Assembly (NCBI GenBank): GCA_026545225.1
Contig: CM048846.1
Span: forward strand, 88,243,270-88,307,269
DNA length: 64,000 nt
Direction of reading: 5' to 3'
Origin: Cornus controversa
Taxonomy: Eukaryota; Streptophyta; Magnoliopsida; Cornales; Cornaceae
A program made the translations under genes and the position numbers. Shown here one piece after another: positions 22,961-34,619 of the stretch. A model generated the notes under the pieces. It had not been told where the DNA came from, ran no database searches, and was given only the letters and a program-made list of their open reading frames with translations. Each line of letters begins with the position of its first letter. Within the stretch, counting starts at the first letter, position 1.

Positions 22961-23520
22961 AAATTTAAAACCCAAGTGTATTTTAATCCTATAAAGTTAC
23001 CTAAATTTTTCTATAATTTTCTGGAATTTTAAAATATTTTCTAAAAATAAAAGAAGGTGAAAATCCAACTTTTAGACATTTTAAAATTTATTTAACACCA
23101 AGGAAAACTCATTTCGAGATGAAAATTTACAACCAAGTTTATTTAATCTCCAAAACGTTACATTAAAAATTTGGAAATTTTTGGAGTTATAAAAGTATTT
23201 TCTAAAATTACAGAAAGTAAAAAACCTAACTTTTGGACACTTTAAAAATTAATTGAACAACAAGGAAAGATTATTTTGAGTTGAAAATTTAAAACCAAGT
23301 GTATTTAGCCTGTATAAAGTTACAGTAAAATTTTCGGAATTTTTGGAAATTTTTAAGTATTTTCTAAAATTAAAGAAGCTGAAAACCTAGTTTTTAGACA
23401 CTTTAAAAATTAATTTAAAGACAATGGTAAATCATTTTGACAAGAAATTTAAACCCCAAGCTCCTTAAGCTCCCAGGAAGTTGACATAAAATTTTGGGAA
23501 TTTTTAGAATTATAAAAGTA
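22961..23520. repeat. Four ~160-bp degenerate tandem units inside the solo LTR
   Basis: Units begin near 22961, 23121, 23283 and 23446, each with AAATTTAAAACCAAGTGTATTT or a close variant, then AAAGTTAC and a block of TTTTCTAAAA type. Spacing is 160-163 bp. A separate short duplication (ATACCTTATTAGGTATGGGC) occurs at 22383 and 22452. Confidence 0.7.
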
Positions 23521-23599
23521 GTTTTAAAAAATAATTTTCTGAATTTTCAAGTTTTTCCAATAATTTCAAAAATTCAAAACAAATACCAAAATAATTCGG

Positions 23600-23785
23600 A
23601 GTGGGCCCATATCAGACCCAGAGGTGGGCCCCCGCGAGTGGGGCCCAAAAACAACTTTTTGGTCACCGACCGGCGCCGGCCGCATGGGCCCCCACGAGCC
23701 GGCGGAGCGCGTGGGGTTCACGCGCCGGCTGGGTCATCTTCCCCAGCGCGCATGACAACGCACTGGGGGAGTTCCGGCCTCTCCC
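23600..23785. other. GC-rich island inside the AT-rich solo LTR
   Basis: A compact GC- and CpG-rich segment (GGGCCCCCACGAGCCGG, CGACCGGCGCCGGCC) stands out in AT-rich DNA. It could mark the promoter/leader part of the LTR. No gene is supported. Confidence 0.5.
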
Positions 23786-26144
23786 AAGCTCCGTTCACCT
23801 TGATTTTTGTACCACTCTTCTTCTCTTGATCCCCTCTACCCATTTGTACAAAAAGCCTCATCAAAAATTGCCCGAATCGAAAACCCCTAATTCACAAGTT
23901 CTAGGGTTATTCGCAAAAATTCAAAAGTTTAAAGCCAAATTCCTCACGAACTATTTTCCTAAAGATCAATGGACATTCACAACTCAAAAGTTTTACAAAT
24001 CAACAACCCTTTCCATCCCAAATTCATGCATGTATGAATTTCTATCCATTAAACACATACATTAACTATATATGCATATATTCGTACATATACAATTCTA
24101 GACTCCTATATATAATTTGCATAATCATTCTCACGAAATTTATCAACTGTAAGAACAGAAAATAAACATAAAAATTATATACAAATTTTTAATATAAACA
24201 AAATTCTCAAACTTAGACTATGCATACGGATTCAAAGAGGAAGAGAAGAATCAAACTTGCCTCTTTAACGAATCAACTTGTTCACCCAATAGTTCCTTCA
24301 CTCCCTTCTCTCTTTCGTTTACTCTCTTAGTTCTGTGCGTAAAACCAACGGCAAAAACCCTAATTTCTTATTTCCTTTTGTCCTAATTATTTTATTATAT
24401 TATTGTTTTTCTAAAAACTAAATAACTAAACAAATAATAATAATAACAATAATAATATAACTATAACCCTGACCCAACAACTTAAGCATATCCTTAACCC
24501 AACCATTCTAGCACAGATTCCTCCCTAACCCAAACCAAAGCATTTAAAAGATTTAAATAAAACAATACATAACCAATAAACAATTCACATAAAATGATAA
24601 AAATATAAACAGAGAAATTTACATGAAATAATTGGAAGCTATAAAACATACGCAATCCACATAAAATGATAAAATGCATATAAAAGAAAAGCAACTCACG
24701 TAAAATGATAAATTATAGAGACAAAGCATTTCACAAGAATTAATAATAATAATAAAAATAATAATAATATAAAGCAATTCAAATTCTTTAAAATAATTGA
24801 TGTCCAAATTTTCGGGGTATTACAACATTAATCGGTTTAATAGGGAGATGTTGTAGGTCGATGCCCTGGGCGACAAGGTGGCAGTTACCGCATTCATGGG
24901 GGGCCTACTGCTTGCAAAGTTCTTGTACTCAATTTCCAAGCACCCTCTAGAAAGTATGTCTGAGCTACTTATGAATGCCTAAAAGTACATGAACGCAGAG
25001 AAGGCCTTTGATGCGAGAAAGACAGACAGGAAAAGGGGGGACAGTCTATTGAGGAAGATAGAGACTCCAAGTATGACAAAATGTTACGGGACTGATAAAA
25101 CATCGCGTCGTGATAAGGGATTCAACACCTTTACCCCCTTAAACACGTCAATAAGTTAAATCCCCCTCTACATCCAAGATGACCCGACTGTTGCCTGGCC
25201 CCCAAAACTAAGAACTGATCCATCCAAGAGGTCCCGCGACAAGTATTGTAGGTTCCATGGCGACCATAGTCACGATACAGATGAGTGCATAGACTTGAAA
25301 AGGGAGATTGAAAGTCTGATTCGTAGGGGCCAACTACAAAGATACGTGGTCGGAGATGAGAGGGGAACACAGAACCGCCAATGGGATGGGGATGGTAAAG
25401 ATGACAACACTCAAAAAAATCATCTATTGGGAGAAATCATAGTTATCTCTGGTGGACTTGGAGGTGGTAGGGGGCATATTGACTAGAGACATTAGAAGGG
25501 AGGTAGTTGGCCCATCCTTGGAATGCTGAGCATTTGAAGAAGTGCCACCAATAATGCACAGGATGTACAATGCAACTCGAAAGCTGACACGACCCGCACA
25601 AATATATCTCTCATTCCGCTCTCAACCAAGCGGCGATAAATGGATGCAATCGAACAATGAAGTCGTGGTTGCAAACCAAACATCAAGCACCCAAAACAAA
25701 AACAATATACAGGATCTTAATCGCTCTTGCACACCTATCCCCATAACCCGCAAGTTCCCATTATGAACGTAGTGAATGCAATCCACTCCAACCCAACATC
25801 ATCTATCTATGCTTATTAAGCCGGTAAACTAACAAAAATAGCGGCAAATCAAACAAAATAAAGCATGCATCAACTTACCTCAAGGCGAAGATGATGAATA
25901 GTACAAGAAAATGAAACCCAACACGCAGTCGCGAAAATACAAACTCGCGCGAATATGCGAAAGGCTCAGACAACGGAGAACAAAAGCGAAGGGCCGGGAA
26001 TGATCGAAAATGGTTGGAAGGTGATCGGGGATGGCTTTGGAGCTCTCGAACTGGAGGAAGGAGTTGGATGGTCGTGAGAAGAAACGGAGAAATGAGAGGG
26101 AGCCGACGATTTCGAATATGTAAGTGAAACACGTGCAGTCAGTG

Positions 26145-26345
26145 TGGCAATCTCGATTAATCGAGATGCACATCTTGATTGATCGAGTACCTATCGAAGT
26201 GCTATCGAGAAAAAACACCTCTCGGTACTTTGCACTTTGCAAAATGTTCCAAAATCTCTGCATTATTTCGATCAATCGAGACCAAAATCTTGATTAATCG
26301 AGATCTTAATTGATCGAGATCCTTGTTTCGATCAATCGAGATTCT
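26145..26345. repeat. Palindrome cluster downstream of pol in element D
   Basis: Repeated 14-18-base imperfect palindromes such as TCTCGATTAATCGAGA and TTCGATCAATCGAG. It lies between the end of pol and the position where the env-like ORF would start, as in element B. Confidence 0.8.
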
Positions 26346-26505
26346 GAAAAATAGCCTTGTTGATCAGCTTGATTTAGAACCTCATAGACTTGAACTTGTG
26401 GGACTTAGATACAAAATTGCTTTGGATTAGAAGGACATCATGGAAGCATGATAGCTACCATGGTCGCGCCAAATTATACGTCTATGGCATGACGTTAGAA
26501 TCAGT

Positions 26506-28541
26506 TCATGAGTCAAAATAAACGGGATTCGTTAAATTGACGACATCCACATACTCCATGGTAACTTGGTCATCCACGCACGATTTTAACCGCTGCCCGT
26601 TCACTTTGAACAACGTTCCATCTTTCAAGTCCTTCAATTCCACCGCTTCGTGGGGAGCAACGGAATTAACCAAAAATGGACCATCCCAACAAGAGCGAAG
26701 TTTTTCGGAAAACAAATGGAGGCGTGAGTTGTACAACCATACTTTCTGTTTCGGAGAAAATGTTTTGACTCGAATATTTCGATCATGAAAGGTTTTAGAC
26801 TTTGCCTTATAGATTTTAGCGTTCTCATACGCGTCATGTCGTAATTCTTCCAATTTATTCAATTGAAGCTTTCGATTAGAGCCGGCCATTTGCATGTCAA
26901 AATTGAACGTTTTGGTGGCCCACATAGCTTTGTGCTCCAATTCAACCGAAAGATGGCATGCTTTACCATAAACCAACCGGTAAGGTGACATTCCAATGGG
27001 AGTCTTATAAGCAGTTCAGTAAGCCCATAATGCATCATTTAGTCGCAATGACCAATCTTTCCGGTCAGGCATAACTGTTTTCTCAAAGATGTTCTTTATC
27101 TCCCTATTGGATACTTCCACTTGTCCACTAGTTTGAGGATGGTATGGGGTGGCTACTTTGTGTGTGACAGAGTATTTGGTAAGCAAGGTTCGAAGGAACC
27201 GATTACATAAATGTTTACCTCCGTCACTGATGAGGGCCCGAGGCGTACCAAAACGGCTAAAGATATTAGCTTGAATGAACTTAACCACGACTGTGTGGTC
27301 ATTGGTTTTGGTAGCAACGACCTCTATCCATTTAGAAACATAGTCCACCACCACAAGTATGTACTCATGACCAGTAGATGGTGGAAAAGGTCCCATGAAG
27401 TCAATGCCCCAAACATCAAATATCTCAACAATAAGAATAGCGTTGAGAGGCATCATGTCCTTCCGAGACATCGCGCCAAGGTGCTGACATCGCTCACACG
27501 AGCAGCAAAATGAGTATGCATCCCGATGAAGTGTTGGCCAAAAAAACCAGCATTGAAGAATCTTTGCTGCGGTTTTCTTAGCACTAAAGTGTCCCCCACA
27601 AGCAAGTGTATGACAGAATTTTAGAATGCTTTGGAATTTACTATTGGGTACACATTTTTGGATTATTTGATTGGGGCAATATTTGAACAATTAAGGATCG
27701 TCCCAATAATATGATCGTGATTGGGAGAAAAACTGATCCTTCTCTTGCTTGGTCCAAGAAGACGGTATTTTGCCAGTTGCCAAGTAGTTGACAATGTCTA
27801 CATACCAAGGGATACTCTCTTGAGAGATTACAAAAAGTTGTTCATCTGGGAAGGATTCACAAATTGGAATGGAATAATTGAGGGATTCAACAAGAATTCT
27901 AGAGAGGTGGTCAGCCACCACATTTTCGGTTCCCTTTTTGTCTCTAATCTCAAAATTAAACTCTTGCAACAAGAGTATTCACTGGATCAATCTAGGCTTA
28001 GTATCCTTTTTGGCCAAAAGATGCAGGAGGGCAGCATGGTCCGAATAGACAATGACCTTGGAACCTAATAGATAAGCTCAAAATTTGTCTAAGGCAAATA
28101 CTACCGCAAGTAACTCCTTTTCCGTTGTGGTATAATTGATTTGAGTCTCAGAAAGGGTTTTACTTGTATAGTAGATAACATGTGGTAATTTATCTACCCG
28201 TTGCCCTAAGACCGCACCCATAGCATAATCGGATGCATCACACATGATCTCAAATAGGAGAGCCCAATTTGGAGGGATGAGAATTAAAGCGGTTGTAAGC
28301 ATGGTGCGGAGCTTTTCAAAAGCGTTAAGGCACGCTTCATCAAACGTAAAACACGACTCTTTTTCAAGAAGGCGACATAAAGGCCGAGAGATCTTGCTAA
28401 AGTCTTTGATGAAACGGCGATAAAAGCCCGCATGCCCAAGGAATGAATGAATCTCTCTCACCGTTGATGGTGGAGGAAGTTTGGAAATAAGTTTAACCTT
28501 GGCTTTGTCAACCTCAATTCCTCTCTTAGACACAATGTGCC
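26506..28541 (-). pseudogene. Athila-like pol of element D: RT end, RNase H and integrase
   Basis: One minus-strand frame with point stops. In order: RT thumb/connection from [14 protein letters not shown] with [17 protein letters not shown]; RNase H with [16 protein letters not shown] and [17 protein letters not shown]; the integrase zinc-binding region ([15 protein letters not shown] and [11 protein letters not shown], near 27580-27480); the integrase core with its three acidic residues in [19 protein letters not shown] and [10 protein letters not shown]; and the C-terminus [13 protein letters not shown] to FKVNGQRLK. Stops interrupt it near 28080, 27690 and 27014, among others. It is the only integrase core left in the window. 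The RT N-terminus is missing because of the E insertion and an adjacent deletion. Confidence 0.9.
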
Positions 28542-29417
28542 TAATTCGTGTGTGAGTGTGACTCAAAAAGTATATCAATTAAAAATTTTCACACTTCGCA
28601 ATAGAACGAATTCCTTGCAGAATAGGGCTATCGAAAGGAGTATCGTACCTCAGGGATTATGGTCTGATGAGTTGGAATACTGAATTAATTCTATTTAAAT
28701 TTGAAAGAAAAGAATTCTGATTTTTAAACTAAACTAATTAAAAAGTAAAATAAAATAAATCAAAGGTAAGATAGATAGTGAAGATAATAGGAGAGAAATC
28801 TAGGGTGTTTGACTTCACCACTAACTCCACAATCAATGGTCAATTGGATCAACTATGGGGAATTACATCATGCATAAGTGGTGTCGGTGGTTACAAGCTC
28901 ACCTTCATCCGTCAAGAAGATAACATATGATTAAGGCTAAGCTATGGACTATCTTCGATTGGCATGGGCCATCTGCCTAACTACTCTAATCTAGGGTGCA
29001 GTATGGTTCATCTTCTTTAGGCATAATCCATCAAAGCTCATAACAATATATTCAGTGATTACCATTGTGTAATAATCTCTCTCATGATCACAGAAAACAA
29101 GAGAGATTGAGTTCAATAACAACAACTTAATATCTAAGACAAGATAAGAAATCATTGAGATTGAATGTACAAGACTTTTATTGCTCAATTCTATAATAAG
29201 AATCCTCTGAATTACACAATCTATGCATGTATATAAAGGTCCCCAATAATTAAAACAATCAAACCATTGATGCTTTGTTAGGTCTACATCAAAACCCTAG
29301 TGGATGAACTAGCCGCTCATGGTAGAAGAAGAAGCTTCAACTGTTGAGGAAGAAGGCATCATCTTCATGACTTCTGCGTATGACTATGTTCTCCAATGGC
29401 TCTGCAAATATGTTTCT
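28542..29417 (-). repeat. 3' LTR of element E, missing its U3 portion
   Basis: Colinear with the 5' LTR from 36446 to about 37325 (TTCGTGTGTGAGTGTGACTC through ATATGTTTCTGT). It then switches at about 29417 into internal 3' sequence (AAAAAGAAACTAAG). Roughly 600 bp of the LTR and the neighbouring purine tract are deleted. Confidence 0.8.
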
Positions 29418-29947
29418 GTAAAAAGAAACTAAGAAAATAAAACAAAATAAAATAAAATAAACAAACTAAGAAAATAAAATAAAATAAAATCCTAATACAA
29501 AAAGAATTTCACACAAATTTCTCCCATAATGCAATAAAGCACAAAAATAGGCATCGCCTCACCCCTAAACTTAAACTGTACATTGTCCTCAATGTACACC
29601 CAATCAAAGCAAAGAGAAGAGTAAGAACGATGTTACCAGAAATTCAGAGTAGTGGAAAGAAAATAGAGCACACCACTAGTATGAAGGCAATGCAAGCACA
29701 CCCCCCAAACTAGGATGTTAAAATCTGTCAAAACAAACCACTATACCCCAAAGATCAAGTGAAATAGTATGGGTGAAAATAAATATGAAAGAAAAAAAAT
29801 CCTAAATAAAAAAAATATATATATATATTTTTCATTTTTCAATTTTTTTTTTTATAATGGAAATCTAACTACAGAAAGAAAAATAAAATTAAAAAGAAAA
29901 ATAAAAACTAAAAATAAAATAAAATACAAAAGATGGTTACCTTCCTG

Positions 29948-31170
29948 TCAAGGATGTGGTGGTGACTGAGCATTCGGATCTAAGTTTGCCTGGCGCATCA
30001 GTGCACGCAGCATCCTCCTCATCTCTAGTTGCTCTTGGCGAGTGTCACGAAAGTGATCCGCCATCTCTGTCCTCATTGCTCCAAACTGTGTGGAGACCTC
30101 TGTTTGTAGGGTGACAAACTGAGCTGTCAACCCAGCAATCTGTCCCTCTATATACTGATAATCATGGCCACCAGCCTGTGCATGCACCTCCTCTTCCTCT
30201 GCCTCCATCTCCTCTGGATCTTCCACCGGTGGTGGTATATCTATATGTTCTCCTCCCTGGGCCAACCGAGATACCTCACCAGCGCCGCTATGACTCTCTG
30301 ATGCATATAAGATCGGCTCAAATTCCAGTCATGCGTGCCATAATGAAGATCACGTGGAAAAGCAAGCTCGTCCTCATGGACTGCATACCCCTGTGCCACA
30401 AGCAACTGATGAATAATAGTAGGGAATGAAAACTCCCAGTCACTTGCACTGTCTGGTGCCTTGGCCACAACCTTGGAATAGAACTTTTTCATCTAGCCCT
30501 AGACAATCTGTGGGAATGACAACCAATGCCCAAAATGTATAGCATATAAGGATCGAAGGAACTCTTGACGTCTCTCGGTTTTATGTCCAATGGGACATAT
30601 ATTCTTGAGTAAAATAGCGTCAAGGAACCATAAATGATTTGGCATTGAAGATTTGGAAGCTGCATTCCTTTTCGGCCCGAAAAACTGATTAGCACACAAA
30701 CGTGCCACCAAATTACCCACTGACAACTCGTCAGGTAGAGGAGTATAGATATGAGATAAATCATCTGGGCACTCATGAGGACAACCCATGGCAATGGCAA
30801 TGGATGACATGTCCACCCGAACTACTGTTCCATCTACTGAAGAAGTAAGCACATCCCGCTCATCAAGTGTCGACATTAAGTTCTGATAAAATACCTTGAC
30901 AAGCCTCGGGTAGATAGTAGATGAGAGTGGAACAAAAATGGATGCCGACCGACGACGACGGATGTCAAAAATCCCCCATCGTGTCTCGGGAAACATACCA
31001 TAGAGTTCGGCTATGTCAAACGTGGTTTCAAAGTTCAAAGCCCTTAGATGCCATCTCTCTTGAATACCTTCTCGGCAAGATCGTGAAGAACCTGTGGTTG
31101 GATCATGCCTCACTCGGCGAGGATTACATGAACTTGAAGCACCTTGGTGACTTGCTCTTTTTGGTGCCAT
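29948..31170 (-). pseudogene. Env-like ORF of element E (plant transposon protein domain), broken
   Basis: This position in Athila elements holds an extra, env-like ORF of unproven function. The minus-strand translation opens MAPKRASHQGASSS. The middle part (MPNHLWFLDAILLKNICP, RSLYAIHFGHWLSF) matches the product at 46496-47749. Two close TAG stops follow PQIV near 30497, and a frame change near 30250 separates the acidic C-terminal part (EDPEEMEAEEEEVHAQ). The C-terminal section reads as a coiled coil (QLEMRRMLRALMRQ). No convincing membrane segment is visible. Confidence 0.75.
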
Positions 31171-31599
31171 AGAAGTAGAAAAAGTGTGGTTGAGGAATTA
31201 AATCGAACACTTGGTGTGCACAATTCTTTTGTAACCTTCAACCTCCTCTTTTCGGCAATTTTACCACCCAAATCGAACAAGTAAATGCACCAAATTGATC
31301 CCCCAAACTTGGTCTTCAAAAGCCCTAAAAAAGAATTGCACAATTTCACCAAAGAAAAACTTCACTTACTTTGATGTTGAACTTGAAAAAGTGAGCTTCC
31401 TTTGAGAACTAGTGATTCTTGATCCGATTTTGATGTTGATGATGATGATAATCACCGATTAAAGAAATTAATTTCCTGGTTGAAATAGGACTTGAATTGG
31501 AGCTCAAAGAGGTAAAAGATGCAAGTGGTAGCAACCAAGTAGGATAAGGAGTCCATTTATAGAGCAAACTTTCGGCCAGCCCACCCATGGGCTTGGGCC

Positions 31600-31790
31600 A
31601 TCGATCCCCCCTAGGGTGGGCGATCGATCGCCCACCTGCTGGTGGGTCACTTCTAAAAAACACATGGGGCGATCTATCCCCCTTGGCTGGGGCGATCGAT
31701 CCCCCCCCTGGATGCCTGTTGGACCCTCCATCGCCCAAGGTCGACCGAGACTTGATATTTTTGAGTCTCTATCGCCCAAGGTCAACCGAG
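31600..31790. repeat. Palindrome cluster ahead of the env-like ORF in element E
   Basis: Contains GGGCGATCGATCGCCC (perfect palindrome near 31617-31633), GGGGCGATCGATCCCCCC and two copies of ATCGCCCAAGGTC-ACCGAGA. The matching place in element A is 53600-53745. Confidence 0.8.
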
Positions 31791-32033
31791 AGCACTATTT
31801 TTCACCCGTCTTGAGTCCAAATACCTTGGTACACCTCTTGGCATCCTCCGAAAGTAACTTATACATCAAAAACTCAAAGAAAAAACATTAAAACGCAACT
31901 AGAATTGAAAGAAAACTTAAGAAAACTAAAACTAAAAATTAAAATCAAAGAAAACTAAAGAGATTAAAGGATAGAAATACATACAAAACCTACAATTTAA
32001 CGTCCGTAGGAGACGATCAACTCTCCGAAGGGA

Positions 32034-34619
32034 TTAAGTCGGATAGACGGGATCCGTCAAGTCGACGGACTCTACGTCTCTTCTTGGCACACATCCTTCC
32101 ACACAATGCTTCAACCTTTGGCCATTAACTTTCATCAAAGTAATTCCAAACAATTGCTCATCCGGGAATGAGTCTCGAATAGGTAATGCATCGATCACCG
32201 GTTCAAACTCAATCCGAGATAAATGATCCGTAACCACATTCTCAGTCCCCTTTTTTGTCTTTTATTTCCAAATTGAATTCTTGTAGCAATAAAATCCATC
32301 GAATAAGAAGCGGTTTGGTTTCTTTTTTTGCCAATAAGTGTCTCAATGCTGCATGATCAGAGTAGACAACCACCTTGGATCCCAATAAATAGGAACAAAA
32401 CTTGTCCAAGGCAAACACTACAGCTAGAAGCTCTTTCTCTGTGGTTGTATAATTGAGTTGGGCATCAGAGAGAGTCTTACTAACGTAATAGATGACATGT
32501 GGCCGTTTCTCTTCTCTTTGTCCCAACATTGCTCCCACTGCATAATCAGAGGCATCACACATGATTTCAAAAGGTAGAGCCCATTTTGGCGATTGCATAA
32601 TTGGTGCAGAGGATAACAGAGACCGAAGCTTTTCAAAAGCTTGCACACAATCTTCATCAAAGATAAATGGAACCTCTTTAGATAACAAATGGCACAATGG
32701 TCGAGCAACTTTATTGAAATCCTTGATGAATCTTCTATAGAATCCAGCATGACCTAAGAAAGATTGAACTTGCCTTACCGAAGTAAGATGAGGCAGAGTT
32801 GCAATTAGGTCGATCTTTGCCTTATCAACTTCGATGCCCCTCTCTAAAATAATATGGCCCAATACAATACCCTCTTTTACCATGAAATGGCTCTTCTCCC
32901 AACTAAGTACCAAATTACGCTCTCGGCACCTTTGAAGCACCAGTGATAAATTACTTAGATAGTGTTCAAAGGATGATCCAAAAACAGAGAAGTCATCCAT
33001 GAACACTTCTAAGAAATTTTCCACCATGTCAGAAAAGATAGCCATCATACACCTTTGGAATGTCGCCGGAGCATTACATAATCCAAATGGCATACGACGA
33101 TAAGCAAAAGTACCAAAGGGACAAGTGAAAGTAGTCTTCTCTTGATCTTCTGGATCCATAGCCATTTGGTTATAACCAGAGTAACCATCCAGAAAGCAAT
33201 AATAGCTCTGACCAGTTAACCTTTCAAGTATTTGATCAATGAATGGAAGAGGAAAGTGATCATTCCTTGTCATAGAATTGAGCTTTCTGTAGTCAATGCA
33301 CACACGCCAACCTGTGGTAGTACGTTGTGGAACAAGCTCTCCCATAGAGTTAGGGACAATGGTAAGGCCATACTTCTTAGGAACCACATGTATTGGACTC
33401 ACCCATGTGCTGTCAAAAATTGGATAAATGATTCCTGCATCAAGTAACTTGACAACCTCTTTCTTTACCACCTCTTTCATGTTGGGGTTCAGTCGCCTCT
33501 GTGCCTCTCTGGTTGGCTTACATCCTTCTTTCAGATGAACTTTGTGCATGCAAATTAAGGGATCAATGCCCTTAAGATCAGCAACACTCCACCCAATTAC
33601 TTCACGATGTTGATATAAGACCTCTACTAAGCTCTTTTCTTGAATTTCTGTCAGATCAGAGGCAATTATAACAGGAAGAGTGTTCTGTGCCCCCAAGAAT
33701 ACATACTTTAATTTGTCAGGCAAAGGCTTCAACTCTAATTCTGGAGGGGACTCCAATGAAGGCACTAAGGGAGTGCTAGAGAGAGAAGGTAGTGGCTCAA
33801 TTGGGATTCTCCATGGTGGAGTATTCTGAATAGCATCCATTTCCAGCATAGTATGCACTTCTTCACACAACCCTTCATCATTAATGTTCTCAAAGTCATA
33901 AAGAGACTTACATACCTCCAGGGAGTTTTGAGATATAGAGGATGAAACAAATTCCTCCACACATTCATCAATATCATCCATACAGAACACATTACTCTGA
34001 TCTGGAGGGTGTTGGATAGCATTGAACACATTAAGCTTGACATTCATGTTGCCAAATGAAATATCCATGATCCCTGACCTATAATTTATGCAAGCATCAG
34101 CTGTAGCTAAGAAAGGTCAACCAAAGATCATTGGAATGTGCCTCTTCGGATTATGAACCGGCTCAGTGTCAAGTACAATAAAATCAATAGAAAAGTAGAA
34201 CTTGTCCACTTTAATTAGCACATCTTCTATGATTCCTCGGAGTTGCTTTGTTGATCTGTCTGCAAATTGCAATACCACCGAGGTAGGCTTCAATTCTCCC
34301 AAGCCCAATTGTGGGTAGACTGAATAGGGTAGCAAATTCACACTTGCACCCAAATCAAGAAGAACTTTATCCACATGGTGCTCCCCAATGATGCATAAGA
34401 TAGTTGGAGCACCAGGATCTTTGTACTTGGGAGGAGTACACTGCTGAATTATCAAACTTACTTGTTGTGGCAGCATCACTTTCTTTGGCACATGACTTTT
34501 AGAACGCCTTTTCTGAGTGCACAAGTCCTTCAAAAATTTAGCATAAGGAGGAATTTGCTTGATGGCATCAAGAAGTGACAAATTAATCTTCACTTGTCGA
34601 AACACTTCCATCATGTCAT
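32034..34619 (-). pseudogene. Athila-like pol of element E: protease, RT, RNase H, no integrase core
   Basis: Protease region with VLLDLGASVNLLPYSVY (Athila-type DLGAS in place of D[ST]G). A 608-codon stretch (34068-32242) then carries RT motifs [33 protein letters not shown] and the catalytic FMDDFSVFG. RNase H shows [13 protein letters not shown] and the DHAALRHLL segment. A frame change at about 32240 follows. The reading then passes from SFPDEQLFGIT straight to [13 protein letters not shown], so the integrase zinc finger and catalytic core are deleted and only the last C-terminal stretch remains. In-frame stops occur between protease and RT near 34115. Confidence 0.9.

Larger units (their letters stand above)
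21485..24824 (-). mobile_element. 3.34-kb solo LTR, probably chromovirus (Tekay/Del-like)
   Basis: Read on the minus strand it starts TGTAATACCCCGAAAATTTG and ends GGGAGTATTTCA. It is flanked by ACATT on both sides (21480-21484 and 24825-24829) within gag of element F. No primer site, purine tract or coding domain is seen inside, so it is a single long LTR left by recombination. The length and the TGTAATACCCC-AAAATTT start suggest a Tekay/Del-type chromovirus; that family assignment is inference. Confidence 0.8.
19490..25585 (+). pseudogene. Tat-like Ty3/gypsy gag, split by two insertions
   Basis: Gag forms the capsid of the element's particles. Three pieces lie in order. At 19490-20117 an N-terminal part (NDQGWITALECQVRNLNQSL) is followed by the capsid core with FKMPTFESFDGTKDSLDHLE, LMHLQGIPDKILCRAFP and TTLKGSAQSW. 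At 21334-21484 comes FVRSFKELRQLFVGNFIAAR with KGESLRDY. At 24830-25585 come NRFNREM, VTAFMGGL and the zinc-knuckle-like YCRFHGDHSHDTDEC with LKREIESLIRRG. A TRIM array and a solo LTR separate the pieces. Removing each with one target copy restores the local frame (SWFNNMK and DYINRFN). Independent stops remain, so it was dead or dying. No protease or reverse transcriptase follows; the sequence changes at about 25590 into element D. Confidence 0.85.
25590..28541 (-). mobile_element. 3' half of Athila-like element D (family 2), truncated
   Basis: Holds the C-terminal part of pol (26506-28541), a palindrome cluster (26145-26345) and the start of the 3' non-coding region. The sequence is colinear with element B at 47880-48960. 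It breaks at about 25590 against gag of element F, so the env-like ORF and 3' LTR of D are missing. It continues beyond E at 37956-40683. Confidence 0.8.

Noticed and set aside
23494..24065. Frames of 111 and 154 codons in the GC-rich island
   Set aside because: They lie in a solo LTR, are proline/arginine-rich by composition, and match no family.
28991..29188. 65-codon frame, identical to one at 36895-37092
   Set aside because: It lies in both LTRs of element E and is duplicated because the LTRs are.
30178..30429. 83-codon plus-strand frame
   Set aside because: Antisense to the env-like pseudogene of element E.
31409..31891. Several overlapping frames on both strands near the palindromes of E
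   Set aside because: Self-complementary sequence opens frames on both strands; no domain is present.
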